A stretch of DNA of 64,000 bases from NCBI GenBank assembly GCA_013153495.1, contig JAADEH010000009.1:1-64000 (forward strand), written 5' to 3'. This DNA comes from Aquificota bacterium. Its GTDB lineage: Bacteria > Aquificota > Aquificia > Aquificales > Aquificaceae. The position numbers and the translations under genes are program-made. Positions 1 to 9,576 of this stretch are shown piece after piece (within the stretch, counting starts at the first letter, position 1; every line of letters begins with the position of its first letter). The notes beneath the pieces were generated by a model, which was not told the DNA's origin, made no database searches, and saw only the letters and a list, made by a program, of their open reading frames with translations.

Positions 1-47
1 AAGGAGCCGTGCGGACCCTTGCGTTCCGCTCTTACTTACTCAAGAAT

Positions 48-79
48 TTAACACATTCTCCCGAAATTTTCTATATGAT
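48..79 (+). promoter_or_regulatory. candidate sigma-70 type promoter for grpE
   Basis: Bases 1-163 hold no convincing gene. A TTAACA at 48-53 and TATATG/TATGAT at 72-79 give a plausible -35/-10 pair about 85 bases before the grpE start. No CIRCE-type inverted repeat was seen. The call rests on weak consensus matches only. Confidence 0.3.
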
Positions 80-163
80 TTTCCCCATAAAAAACCGCCC
101 CTTGTTTTGGGAGTTCCGAAACCTTATCCTTATTTATTGGCTAATAAAAAAAGGAGGTAAAAA

Positions 164-736
164 ATGGAAGAGAAAGAGAAGCTCGAAGAGGAAATAGAGG
201 AAGTTAAAGAGGAAATTAAAAAGGAAGAGCAGGAAGTAGAGGAGTTAAAAAACAGAGTTGCGGAGCTTGAGGAAAAGGTAAAGAAGTTAGAGACGGTTGC
301 GAGGAACTCAAACATCAGAGCCGCAGACCTTCAGAGAGAGCTTGAATACCTCAAGGAGCGATACAGGAGAGACCTCGAGGAGCAGAGAAAATACGGATAC
401 GAAAAGCTCGCCCTCGAGCTTTTGAGCGTTCTGGACAACTTCGAGAGAGCCTTGAGCGTTGCCTCTCAGAGCAAGGACTTTGACTCTCTTCTCAAGGGAG
501 TGGAGATGATTTACTCGGAGCTGAGGAAGATACTCGAGAAATTCCACATACAGGAAATAGACATAGAAGGCAAGGAGTTTGACCCCTACCTTGCGGAAGC
601 GGTCGAGACGGTTGCAACTTCCGAGCACCCGCCCAACACGGTGGTCAAAGTAGTCCAGAAAGGCTACAAACTCCACGAAAAGGTCATAAGACCCGCCCGA
701 GTGGTGGTCTCAGTATCCGAAGAGGAGGTAACCTGA
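164..736 (+). CDS. grpE: GrpE, nucleotide exchange factor of DnaK
   Basis: The 190-aa product is a cytoplasmic co-chaperone that releases ADP from DnaK. Residues 1 to about 55 are almost entirely E/K/L heptads (coiled coil), followed by the GrpE helical core (LLSVLDNFERAL) and the C-terminal beta domain ending in VIRPARVVV, where the family has a V.RPA.V.V pattern. Length is normal for GrpE. The start follows a strong AAGGAGG eight bases upstream. It leads a run of four genes joined by TGATG or ATGA overlaps, so grpE appears to be co-transcribed with the NYN nuclease and hisZ. Confidence 0.95.
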   Translation: MEEKEKLEEEIEEVKEEIKKEEQEVEELKNRVAELEEKVKKLETVARNSNIRAADLQRELEYLKERYRRDLEEQRKYGYEKLALELLSVLDNFERALSVASQSKDFDSLLKGVEMIYSELRKILEKFHIQEIDIEGKEFDPYLAEAVETVATSEHPPNTVVKVVQKGYKLHEKVIRPARVVVSVSEEEVT

Positions 737-936
737 TGGAAATAAGATTTAAAGACTTCCACCGCAAGATGGCACCCTTTAAGGACGAAAGCCTCGAACA
801 GCTCTTAGAAGAGCAGGTCAACGAGTGGATAAAACTAAACCGTGTAAAGGTAATAAGCGTAGAGACCCTGTGGCAGAGAAACGCCCACGTCTCCGCAGGT
901 ATAAGAGTGTGGTATGTAGTCGGTGAAGGGGAATGA
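736..936 (+). CDS. small conserved-looking protein of unknown function
   Basis: The 66-aa product starts at an ATG that overlaps the grpE stop (TGATG), with GAGGAGG inside the end of grpE as ribosome site. It has an amphipathic start, an acidic helix (LEQLLEEQVNEWI) and a beta-rich end (VKVISVETLW..., IRVWYVV). The outline resembles the small Cse60/DUF2758 type (acidic helix, then two strands), but this is a loose likeness and no function is claimed. Tight coupling to grpE and the next gene supports that it is real. Confidence 0.7.
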   Translation: MEIRFKDFHRKMAPFKDESLEQLLEEQVNEWIKLNRVKVISVETLWQRNAHVSAGIRVWYVVGEGE

Positions 937-1430
937 AAAGAGCGGGGATATTTATAGACGGCACGAACCTGTATTTCGTCCAGAGGAACTTCCTGCACGC
1001 TAAGATAGACATAATAAAGCTGGTGGAATACTTCAAAAGCCTATACACCATATACAACGTATTCTTTTACCTCGCCTACCGTGAAGAGGACGACAAACAG
1101 GAAAAGTTTTACAAAATGCTCGCCTTCAGCGGTATAACCGTCGTAAGAAAACCCGTCAAACAACTACCCGACGGTAGCCTTAAGGGAAACCTCGACGTGG
1201 ACATGACCATAGACATGATACTCACGAAGGACAACTACGACGTTGCCATACTCGTGAGCGGAGACAGCGACTTTGAAAAGCTCATAAACGTTCTCAGGTC
1301 CTTCGGAAAGGAAGTCGTTTGCGTATCCACCAGAGAAAGCTCTTCCATAGAAGTCGTCAACGCAGCGGACCGCTACATAGACCTAAAAGACATACTCCCC
1401 CAAATAAAGTTCGAGGAGATAGCAAAATGA
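933..1430 (+). CDS. NYN domain protein (LabA/DUF88 family), putative PIN-like RNase
   Basis: The 165-aa product fits the NYN fold. The first acidic motif is IFIDGTNLYF near residue 8, the second is VDVDMTIDMIL near residue 85, and the third is VSGDSDFEKLI near residue 108; these aspartates are the expected metal ligands of the PIN-like site. Family members are single-domain RNases or RNA-binding proteins of mostly unknown target. It overlaps the preceding gene (ATGA) and hisZ (ATGA), so translation is probably coupled. The RNA substrate cannot be inferred. Confidence 0.85.
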   Translation: MKRAGIFIDGTNLYFVQRNFLHAKIDIIKLVEYFKSLYTIYNVFFYLAYREEDDKQEKFYKMLAFSGITVVRKPVKQLPDGSLKGNLDVDMTIDMILTKDNYDVAILVSGDSDFEKLINVLRSFGKEVVCVSTRESSSIEVVNAADRYIDLKDILPQIKFEEIAK

Positions 1431-2599
1431 CGAAGCCAACCATACTACCCTTCGAGCGCATACTCACGCTCCCGGAATCCAACCTCATAAAGAACTCCAT
1501 ACTCAAAGCTATTCAGACCTTCGAAAAATACGGCTACAACTACCTCAAACTCCCAGCCTTCGACCACTACGAAGTCCAAGAAAAATCCCTCGGAGAAAAG
1601 GTCAAAAACGCCATAGTCATAAAGGACATAGAAAGCTCACAGCTTATAAGCCTCAGAGCGGACTTCACCACCCAAGTCGTCAGAAGCGTCAGCTTTTTCA
1701 AAGTGTGGCACTTCCCCCTCAGAGTCTATTACTTCGGAACCCTCTTCTGGACCGGAGAGAAGACCTGCGAGCGTTTTCAGGCAGGTGTGGAGCTTTTAGG
1801 AAGCGACAGCATAGAAGCGGATGCGGAAGTAATTACCACCCTCTACGAATACCTGAAGTCCCTCGGAATAAAAGATGCAGTCGTCAGCGTCGGACACGTC
1901 AACATAGTCCGCAAAATACTCTCCCGCCTACCCGAAGACAGAAGGGAAGAGGCAAAGAAAGCCTTTAAAGAGAGAAATTTAAGTTTTTTAAGGACCGCCT
2001 TCGGCGGTGATTTAATACCAAAACTACCATTCCTGCAAGATAGAGAGCAAGCCCTAAGAGCGGTCTCGGAGCTTGGAATGGAAGAGGAAAGAAGAGAACT
2101 GGAACAACTCGGCAGTATCCTGTCCCAAGCGGGAGTCAGATACATATACGACCTGTCCGAAGTGAGAGACTTTCCCTACTACACGGGGATAGTGTTCGAA
2201 GTATTTCACCCCAAACTCGGTTCACCCGTAGCGGGAGGAGGCAGATACGACAACCTCTCCCGCCTATACGGAGGGGACTTCTGCGCAACGGGAGGAAGTG
2301 TCTATATAGACAGACTGCTCTCTCTGCTCGAACCCCGCAGGGAGGAAAAGGATTTCTACCTGATAGACCTCTCTCAGAAGAAGGAAATAGGCACCAAGCT
2401 GGCAAATCTCCTCAGAGGCAAAGGCTACAAAGTGGGAAAGGAGCTGATAAATAGAGGTCTCGAGCACTCCCTCGATTACGCCTTTTCGGAAGGATACAAA
2501 AGAGCGGTGGTGATAATAGACGAGAAGGACCTAAGAGTATATACGACCGTCAAAGATTACGAAGTCATGAACCTAAAGGACTTCCTTGAGCTTTTCTAA
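1427..2599 (+). CDS. hisZ: HisZ-like ATP phosphoribosyltransferase regulatory subunit
   Basis: The 390-aa product is a class II histidyl-tRNA-synthetase paralogue, the type that partners short HisG in the first step of histidine synthesis. Class II motifs are visible: SLRADFTTQVVRSV, RVYYFGTLFWTGE and GGGRYDNLSRLYGG. The glutamine-rich histidine-binding signature of true HisRS is not intact, which favours HisZ. The start at 1427 overlaps the previous stop (ATGA) and gives a normal HisZ N-terminus; an upstream in-frame extension reads through the NYN gene and is rejected. No hisG lies in the window. The last 27 bases overlap metK on the other strand. Confidence 0.82.
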   Translation: MTKPTILPFERILTLPESNLIKNSILKAIQTFEKYGYNYLKLPAFDHYEVQEKSLGEKVKNAIVIKDIESSQLISLRADFTTQVVRSVSFFKVWHFPLRVYYFGTLFWTGEKTCERFQAGVELLGSDSIEADAEVITTLYEYLKSLGIKDAVVSVGHVNIVRKILSRLPEDRREEAKKAFKERNLSFLRTAFGGDLIPKLPFLQDREQALRAVSELGMEEERRELEQLGSILSQAGVRYIYDLSEVRDFPYYTGIVFEVFHPKLGSPVAGGGRYDNLSRLYGGDFCATGGSVYIDRLLSLLEPRREEKDFYLIDLSQKKEIGTKLANLLRGKGYKVGKELINRGLEHSLDYAFSEGYKRAVVIIDEKDLRVYTTVKDYEVMNLKDFLELF

Positions 2600-3700
2600 G
2601 TAATCGAGCTTTTCCCAGGGAAACTTTTCCCTTCCGAAGTGCCCGTAGCAGGCAGTATCCCTGTATATGGGCTTCCTCAAATCCAAGAACTCTATTATCT
2701 CGCAGGGCTTGAGGGGAAACACCTTCCTGACAGCGGATTCTATGCGACCCTTTTCCACCTTCTCGGTCCCGAAGGTCTCTATGTCAAAGGCAACCGGTTC
2801 GCTCAGCCCAAAAGCGTATCCTATCTGAACGACGCACCTCTGAGCCAGCCCCGCAGCCACGACATGTTTGGCTATCATCCTCGCCATGTAGGAACCTGAC
2901 CTGTCCGTCTTTGTGGGATCCTTGCCCGAGAAGGCACTCCCGCCGGAAAAACCTATGTCCCCGTAAGCGTCCGAAACTATCTTTCTACCCGTAAGACCCG
3001 TATCCGCCACGGGACCGCCTATAACGAACCTTCCCGTAGGATTTACCTTTATGGAGGTTTCCTCTTTGAGAAACTCCTGTGGGACTTCCTTCCTTATTAC
3101 CTCTTCCACGATAAGCTCCCGCAGGTTCTGGAGGGATATGTCCGGATCGTGATGAACGTAGGCTACTATATCTTTAACAAATAAAGGTCTGCCGTCCTCG
3201 TAAACCATACTGACCAAAACCTTCCCGTCCGGTCTCAGGAATGGGAGCCTGCCGGTCTTTCTCAGGTCCGCAACCCTTCTGGTTATCCTGTGAGCTATCG
3301 TTATGGACCAGGGCATCAGGTTCGGAGCTTCTTCGACCGCATAACCCACCACTATGGCTGTGTCTCCTGCACCTTCCCCGGAAACACCCAAAGCTATCTC
3401 CGGACTCTGCTCGTCTATGGAAGTTATGACCGCACAGGTGTCCGCATCAAAACCCAGCTCCGGCTTGGTATAGCCTATCTCTTTAACCACACCCCTGACC
3501 ACCTTCGGTATGTCAACGAAACTCTCGGTGGATAGCTCTCCACCCACCATAACGAGACCGGTGGTAACGAGGATTTCTAAAGATACCTTGCTGAACTGGT
3601 CTCTTCTCAGGAACTCGTCTAAGAGAGCGTCCGCAATCTGGTCCGCAATCTTATCGGGGTGCCCCTCCGTAACGGACTCTGCCATTCTGAGTGAATACAT
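2573..3700 (-). CDS. metK: S-adenosylmethionine synthetase
   Basis: The 375-aa enzyme makes S-adenosylmethionine from methionine and ATP. Bacterial MetK signatures are present: SVTEGHPDKIADQIADALLD at the N-terminus, the GAGD loop near residue 108, and the FVIGGPVADTGLTGRKI and GGSAFSGKDPTKTDRSG segments that bind substrate and metal. Length is near the family norm. The start lacks a Shine-Dalgarno site but has TATAAA seven bases upstream, consistent with a leaderless transcript; an ATG five codons later is an alternative. No SAM riboswitch-like leader is present. Confidence 0.95.
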   Translation of the reverse strand: MYSLRMAESVTEGHPDKIADQIADALLDEFLRRDQFSKVSLEILVTTGLVMVGGELSTESFVDIPKVVRGVVKEIGYTKPELGFDADTCAVITSIDEQSPEIALGVSGEGAGDTAIVVGYAVEEAPNLMPWSITIAHRITRRVADLRKTGRLPFLRPDGKVLVSMVYEDGRPLFVKDIVAYVHHDPDISLQNLRELIVEEVIRKEVPQEFLKEETSIKVNPTGRFVIGGPVADTGLTGRKIVSDAYGDIGFSGGSAFSGKDPTKTDRSGSYMARMIAKHVVAAGLAQRCVVQIGYAFGLSEPVAFDIETFGTEKVEKGRIESAVRKVFPLKPCEIIEFLDLRKPIYRDTACYGHFGREKFPWEKLDYLEKLKEVL

Positions 3701-3707
3701 GGATATA

Positions 3708-3713
3708 TTTATA
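3708..3713 (-). promoter_or_regulatory. -10-like box (TATAAA) seven bases before metK
   Basis: On the minus strand TATAAA ends seven bases before the metK ATG, with no ribosome site between them. The placement suggests transcription starting at or next to the start codon. Confidence 0.4.
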
Positions 3714-3719
3714 GCACTT

Positions 3720-3860
3720 TTAAGGTTCGGTAGGCTCGTCAGGAACGGTGTGGTCTATCTTCTGGTCCGGACAGAGCCTTCTGGGTTCCCAATCGGGATG
3801 AACGTCGGGGTCAACGGGTTCGACGGGAATAACCGGCTCAATTTTGGGCTTCTCCTCCAT
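3720..3860 (-). CDS. small proline- and acid-rich protein (46 aa), unknown function
   Basis: This short frame starts with ATG at 3860 directly after a strong AGGAGG (spacing about 8) and runs 46 codons to TAA, ending 19 bases before metK. The product is rich in P, E and D (for example IEPVIPVEPVDPDVHPDWEP) and has one cysteine. No signal peptide or membrane segment is seen and no family is recognised. Evidence for coding is the ribosome site, the gap-filling position and the non-random composition. It could instead be a leader peptide for metK. Confidence 0.55.
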   Translation of the reverse strand: MEEKPKIEPVIPVEPVDPDVHPDWEPRRLCPDQKIDHTVPDEPTEP

Positions 3861-3889
3861 AGCCAAACCCTCCTTCCACTTAAATATAT

Positions 3890-4696
3890 TCACCACTCGG
3901 TAAGGTTAAAGAGGAGGTCTATGGCTTCCTCCTCAAGGGTTTTATCCACACCCCCGCTTCCCACGCTCGGTGGTCTTATCCCCTCTATCTCCTTGCAGGG
4001 TTCAGGCAAGGGGGTAGTATCCGCCTCGTGAACTTTTGCGGTATAGAGAACCTTCTCCCCCGACTTCCTTATGGAAAGTCCGTAGGACTTCAAAAGAGCG
4101 TTCCTCCACACAACTATAAAGAGTTTCAAATAAAAGGACAAACTCGTGGGACGGTAAGCGGGGTGGGGTTTATACTTCTCGGGCTGTCTTATGCCTTCCA
4201 GCTCCATCTTCTTTACAATCCTTTCCACCTGCTCGGGAGGTGGGTGGGGGACCTTTGGCCATCCGAATATTATGGGTGCTCGCCTTCCCAGCTTAAAAAC
4301 CCAGGAAGTAAAGCGGGTAAACTCCTCCGCAGGAGGAACGAGCAGATACCTGAATTCCCTCTGACCGAACTCTATACTTTCGGGTAGCTCGCCTACTATA
4401 TTCAGGAGTGCCCTGGGACCCTCCTTTCTCAGAAGGTCTTCCACCTCATAGAAACCTATGTATTCGCTGGTCCAGAGGGATATTAGTATAGGCTCCCTTC
4501 CGAGTCCAAAAGGCATAAGCCTTATACCTGCAAGGAGAAGTCTCTCCCTGCGGGTTCTCCCCGCAAGCCACATGTATTTATCCAGATATATCTTGAACTC
4601 TCTCGGACTGGAAAGTATCCTTTCCCAACCCTCCCGGGAAATCTCTATAGGGTCAACCACCTCAACAAAGTTGAAGGGAATGGAAAAACCACCCAT
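3890..4696 (-). CDS. hypothetical protein, 268 aa, unknown function
   Basis: I do not recognise a family. The product is soluble and basic in its middle, with proline-rich stretches (FGWPKVPHPPPEQ; KYKPHPAYRPTSLSF), a hydrophobic helix near residues 185-200 (FYLKLFIVVWRNALL) and an acidic C-terminus. It reads as one uninterrupted frame with codon use like its neighbours. TATATT lies eight bases before the ATG and there is no Shine-Dalgarno site, as for other leading genes here. It is followed by the 46-aa ORF and metK, possibly as one operon. Confidence 0.7.
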   Translation of the reverse strand: MGGFSIPFNFVEVVDPIEISREGWERILSSPREFKIYLDKYMWLAGRTRRERLLLAGIRLMPFGLGREPILISLWTSEYIGFYEVEDLLRKEGPRALLNIVGELPESIEFGQREFRYLLVPPAEEFTRFTSWVFKLGRRAPIIFGWPKVPHPPPEQVERIVKKMELEGIRQPEKYKPHPAYRPTSLSFYLKLFIVVWRNALLKSYGLSIRKSGEKVLYTAKVHEADTTPLPEPCKEIEGIRPPSVGSGGVDKTLEEEAIDLLFNLTEW

Positions 4697-4704
4697 CGAA
4701 CTTC

Positions 4705-4710
4705 AATATA
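4705..4710 (-). promoter_or_regulatory. -10-like box (TATATT) eight bases before the 268-aa gene
   Basis: TATATT on the minus strand ends eight bases before the ATG at 4696 with no ribosome site between, a placement repeated before many leading genes in the window. Confidence 0.4.
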
Positions 4711-4719
4711 AGTTCCTTT

Positions 4720-5860
<1,141 letters not shown>

Positions 5861-5864
<4 letters not shown>

Positions 5865-6601
5865 AAAAAATTTACGCTTTACTCTTGGGGGCAGTTATAG
5901 TGTCCTGTGCTCCTGTCTCCGAAAAACAGGACCGCGTGGCTGAGCTTGAGCTAAAGTTATCGAGGGTTGAACAGAAACAGGAAACCCTCGAAAAGGACGT
6001 GGAAAAGACCAACGAGAGAATAGACAAGGTGGTGGAGCTACTGTCGGAAATCAGACTTGAACTCGAAAAGCTAAAACTTCAGCTTTCAACGGGCACACCC
6101 ACGGTAAAGGAAAAGGACAAAGAAAAAAACCTAAAAAGAGTTCCACCGCCAATAGTCAGAATAAAGCCCGAGCCTGTGGAGAAGCCTAAACCGGTTCAGA
6201 GAGAAGAAGAGGATGCGGAAACCGCATACAAAAGGGCTATAGAGCTATACAGCGTAAAGAAGTTATACGAAGCCAGAGACGCCTTCCTGAGTTTCATAAA
6301 GAAGTTCCCCGAAAACAAATACACCGACAACGCCTTCTTCTGGATAGGGAAGATATACCAAGAACTCGGGGACACTAAGAGAGCTGAGGAGATATACAAG
6401 AGCCTCGTTAGCAAGTGTGAAAATGGTCGTCTGCCCGACTGCAACAAGCTCCCCGACGCATACCTTCAACTCATGAAGATAAGCATGGATAGGGGGGACA
6501 TAAAGCAGGCTAACAAGTATTACTCCATACTTATAGAGAGATTTCCCACCTCGGACGCTGCGGTGAGGGCAAGAGAACAAAAGCTTCTTATGAGAGAGTG
6601 A
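5861..6601 (+). CDS. YbgF/CpoB-like TPR lipoprotein
   Basis: The 246-aa product has a lipoprotein signal (MKKIYALLLGAVIVSC, lipobox VIVS-C), a coiled coil at about residues 25-80, a proline-rich linker at 95-118, and C-terminal TPR repeats beginning AYKRAIELY. This coiled-coil plus TPR order is that of CpoB/YbgF, a periplasmic protein that works with Tol-Pal and peptidoglycan synthesis during division. No tol or pal genes adjoin it here. It overlaps uppS through TGATG, placing it with envelope genes. Confidence 0.8.
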
Positions 6602-7299
6602 TGCAAGAACTTAAAATCCCTACCCACGTAGCAATAATAATGGACGGTAACGGTCGCTGGGCAAAGAGCAAAGGTATGCCCAGAATAATGGGACATTACA
6701 AGGGAGCGGAGGTTGCAGAGGAAATTACGAAAGCCTCGTTGGACTTAGGGATAAAGTATCTCACCCTCTTTGCCTTTTCAACGGAGAACTGGAACAGACC
6801 CCAAGATGAGGTCGAGCTTCTCTTTGACCTCATGAAGAACTATCTAACCGAGAAGAAACAACAACTCTTAGAACTCGGTGTCAGGCTCCGCTTTATAGGC
6901 AGAAGGGACAGGATAAGTAAGGACCTCAGACGTTTGATGGAAAACCTCGAGCGGGAAACTTCAAAGGACTACAAAATAACCGTAATCTTAGCGGTCGATT
7001 ACGGAGGAAGGGACGACATAATCCGTGCGGTCAACAAGATAGTCAGGCTCGAGGTAAAGGACATAGACGAAAAGACTTTCTCCCACTTCTTAGACCTCGG
7101 GGACATCCCCGACCCGGACCTCCTCATAAGAACCGCAGGTGAGAAGAGGATTTCCAACTTCCTACTCTGGAACTTAGCCTACACGGAGCTTTACTTTACC
7201 GACCTCTGCTGGCCCGACTTCACCAAGGAGGAACTCATAAAAGCGATACAGGATTACTCAAAGAGACAGAGAAAGTTCGGAAGAGTTCTCGATGAGTAG
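6601..7299 (+). CDS. uppS: undecaprenyl diphosphate synthase (cis-prenyltransferase)
   Basis: The 232-aa enzyme builds the C55 lipid carrier for peptidoglycan and O-antigen. The family start motif IIMDGNGRWAKSKG lies near residue 12, with the FAFSTENWNRP segment and the late DPDLLIRTAGEKRISNFLLW signature that binds isopentenyl diphosphate and Mg. The start is taken as the ATG at 6601 that overlaps the previous stop (TGATG); a GTG three bases earlier is possible. It overlaps cdsA by eight bases, giving an envelope-lipid operon uppS-cdsA. Confidence 0.96.
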   Translation: MQELKIPTHVAIIMDGNGRWAKSKGMPRIMGHYKGAEVAEEITKASLDLGIKYLTLFAFSTENWNRPQDEVELLFDLMKNYLTEKKQQLLELGVRLRFIGRRDRISKDLRRLMENLERETSKDYKITVILAVDYGGRDDIIRAVNKIVRLEVKDIDEKTFSHFLDLGDIPDPDLLIRTAGEKRISNFLLWNLAYTELYFTDLCWPDFTKEELIKAIQDYSKRQRKFGRVLDE

Positions 7300-8005
7300 A
7301 GAGATATACGGACTTCTGATAGGAGTCTTCACCCTACTGACGGTTTCGTTACCTACGCAAATTTTTCTCTTAGCGGTTGCCTTCCTATCCTTCCTTATGG
7401 CAAGGGAGCTTGAAAGGACCCTTCGGGTGGAAGGAGTCTCCGTAGCTTCCTTTTTCCTGCTTATCTCATACTTTTACAACCCCGCACTCGGAGGTATTTT
7501 GAACGCTGTGTTTGCTCTCATATACGGATACAAAAGCTGGAGCCTCGATGTGTTTTTCAGAACTATGTTTATCCTCTTTTACACAGCCTTCTTTCCCTCC
7601 TACCTCGTGCACCTCAGGGAGGAAGGAATTTTGGTCTTGCTTACCCTCATTCTGGCAATCTGGACAAACGACGTTCTTGCCTATTACGTAGGAAAAAATT
7701 TCGGAAGGACACCCCTCTTTCCCCAACTCTCACCCAAGAAGACCCTCGAAGGCTTCACCGCAGGACTCATAGGAGGGACCCTCGTCGTTCTACTTCTGCT
7801 GAAAGCACCTCTTCTGGATAAAGTCCTGATAGGGGTTATTACCCTCTGTGCGGGGGTTGCGGGAGATTACTTTAAGAGCTTCATCAAGCGTCAAGTCGGC
7901 ATAAAGGACTTTTCCAACGTTCTCGGAGGACACGGAGGTTTTGTGGACAGGTTTGACGCTCTGGTGTTCTCAGCACCCGTGTTCTACCTTCTTTTGAGAG
8001 GATGA
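7292..8005 (+). CDS. cdsA: phosphatidate cytidylyltransferase (CDP-diglyceride synthase)
   Basis: The 237-aa membrane enzyme makes CDP-diacylglycerol for phospholipid synthesis. It contains several hydrophobic spans and the family signature near the C-terminus: SPKKTLEGFTAG, then GDYFKSFIKRQVGIKDF and GHGGFVDRFDAL. It is a little shorter than the E. coli enzyme, as in many thermophiles. Its start lies inside the end of uppS, so the two are translationally coupled. Confidence 0.94.
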   Translation: MSREIYGLLIGVFTLLTVSLPTQIFLLAVAFLSFLMARELERTLRVEGVSVASFFLLISYFYNPALGGILNAVFALIYGYKSWSLDVFFRTMFILFYTAFFPSYLVHLREEGILVLLTLILAIWTNDVLAYYVGKNFGRTPLFPQLSPKKTLEGFTAGLIGGTLVVLLLLKAPLLDKVLIGVITLCAGVAGDYFKSFIKRQVGIKDFSNVLGGHGGFVDRFDALVFSAPVFYLLLRG

Positions 8006-8009
8006 ACCC

Positions 8010-8921
8010 ATGGGTTTCTTCATAAGGGAGGACCCCCTCACGGGAGACAGGAGGATTATAGCTTCCGTAAGAAGCAGGAGACCTCACCTTATAAGAGACC
8101 TCGTCCGGGAAGAACCTCTTCAGTGCCCCTTCTGTCCCGGGAACGAGACGCTGACTCCTCGGGAACTGATAGCGGTTGAGGGAAAATCCGGCTGGCTCGT
8201 GAGGGTAATTCCCAACAAGTTTCCCGCAATCCCTCACATGCACGACGTTATAGTTGACTCACCCCTGCACGAAGACGACATAGATACCATAAGCCACTTG
8301 GAAGACCTGCTGAAGGTTTACCAACAGAGGATGGTTTACTACTACAACAAAAGGGTAAAGTATGTAGCCGTTTTCCGAAACAGAGGCAGGGAGGCTGGAG
8401 CTTCCATACCTCACCCACACTCCCAGGTTCTTGCGCTTCCCTTCCATCCCAACAGGTTCTTGAAAGAAAAGGAACGCTACAAGGTGCAAAGAAAGGACAT
8501 TCTCGGGGAGTTCTTAGAAAAGGAGCTTCAGCTTCAGGAGAGGGTCTTTACGGCTTCAACAAACTTCGTTGTTCTGATGGCTTACGCACCCGTGGTTCCC
8601 TACGAGCTGTGGATTGTTCCGAAGGTCAAAGTAAATTCCTTCGTGTCCGAAACCCGACTTGATGAGCTTGCTGACCTGCTGAGAAACTCCGTCTCTACCC
8701 TCAAAGAGTTTTTCGGAAAGGGACTTTCCTACAACATAACCTTTCAGTCTGCACCACCGTGGGACAGGGATTACAGATACTACATAAGAATTCTGCCGAG
8801 GGTTTCCACCTTCGGAGGTTTTGAGCTTGAAACGGAGAACATAATAGTTAGCGTTGCTCCCGAAGAGGCTATTATGGAGCTGAGAACTTTAAAGTATTCC
8901 CGCAGAACCGATATAAAATAG
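8010..8921 (+). CDS. galT: galactose-1-phosphate uridylyltransferase family protein
   Basis: The 303-aa product belongs to the HIT superfamily. It has a CPFC pair near residue 35 (zinc site of GalT), an asparagine-rich RVIPNKFPA motif, and the active-site HPHSQ near residue 135, whose second histidine forms the uridylyl intermediate. The C-terminal half carries a second HIT-like domain without the triad, as in GalT. Substrate may be another nucleotide sugar phosphate, since a galactose pathway is not visible nearby. Confidence 0.87.
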   Translation: MGFFIREDPLTGDRRIIASVRSRRPHLIRDLVREEPLQCPFCPGNETLTPRELIAVEGKSGWLVRVIPNKFPAIPHMHDVIVDSPLHEDDIDTISHLEDLLKVYQQRMVYYYNKRVKYVAVFRNRGREAGASIPHPHSQVLALPFHPNRFLKEKERYKVQRKDILGEFLEKELQLQERVFTASTNFVVLMAYAPVVPYELWIVPKVKVNSFVSETRLDELADLLRNSVSTLKEFFGKGLSYNITFQSAPPWDRDYRYYIRILPRVSTFGGFELETENIIVSVAPEEAIMELRTLKYSRRTDIK

Positions 8922-8934
8922 GTGGGAGGTGGGT

Positions 8935-9555
8935 ATGAAGAGCTTTGTATTCGAGGAAGACCATCCCTTTGCACTCGTCGTGCCTCTTATAGAAGAGGGT
9001 AAGCTTGACCCCTGGAAGGTGGACATAGTCGAGCTGGCAAACCTATACATAGAAGAACTCAGGAGAAGGGAGACCCTCGACCTGCGAGTCCCGGCAAGAG
9101 CTGTGGTAGCCGCTTCCTTCCTTCTCAGAAAGAAGGTTGAGGTTATATTCCCCAAACCTGAGAGAAAACCCAGGCAGAGGAGGGATTACACCCTCGAGGA
9201 AATAGTGGAGATGTTCGAGGAGGAGAGCAAAGAGGTCGAGGAAAACCTTGCGGACAACCTCGAAAAGGTCAGGAAGGTCTTTAAAAGGAGGTCTAACGGT
9301 AAAGGAAGTAGGAGAAGAAAGGGAAAGGTTATTCCCCTTCACATATCGAAGTTCGAAGATGTTCTGAAGGAGATGTGGGAGTTTTTCAAGAGCATGGACG
9401 TCGGAAAGAGGATTGAGTTTTTCACCTTCCTGGACAGGGTAAACTTCGTTCCCCAGTTCATGGCTCTGATGTATCTATACTACGAAGGCAAGATAGACCT
9501 GCACCAGGAAGAACCCTTCGGAGACATTATGGTCGAGGTCAGGGAAGCCAATTAA
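8935..9555 (+). CDS. scpA: segregation and condensation protein A (ScpA)
   Basis: The 206-aa kleisin bridges SMC heads in chromosome condensation. The N-terminal pattern HPFALVVPLIEEGKLDPWKV followed by IVELANLYIEEL and a VAASFLLRKKVE helix is the ScpA signature; the C-terminal winged-helix region ends near residue 200. The ATG at 8935 follows GGGAGGT; a GTG at 8929 overlaps that ribosome site and is less likely. scpB and smc are not in the window. Confidence 0.9.
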   Translation: MKSFVFEEDHPFALVVPLIEEGKLDPWKVDIVELANLYIEELRRRETLDLRVPARAVVAASFLLRKKVEVIFPKPERKPRQRRDYTLEEIVEMFEEESKEVEENLADNLEKVRKVFKRRSNGKGSRRRKGKVIPLHISKFEDVLKEMWEFFKSMDVGKRIEFFTFLDRVNFVPQFMALMYLYYEGKIDLHQEEPFGDIMVEVREAN

Positions 9556-9576
9556 AAATAGGTGTAATATACCCCC

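Noticed and set aside
9-197. 62-codon frame at the left edge overlapping the grpE start
   Set aside because: It has no ribosome site, runs into grpE in another frame and its composition is that of an AT-rich promoter region.
1319-1426. N-terminal extension of hisZ
   Set aside because: The extra residues are the NYN gene read in another frame; the ATG at 1427 overlaps the NYN stop and gives a normal HisZ start.
3701-3890. SAM riboswitch upstream of metK
   Set aside because: The gap is largely filled by a small ORF and no conserved stem array or terminator is seen.
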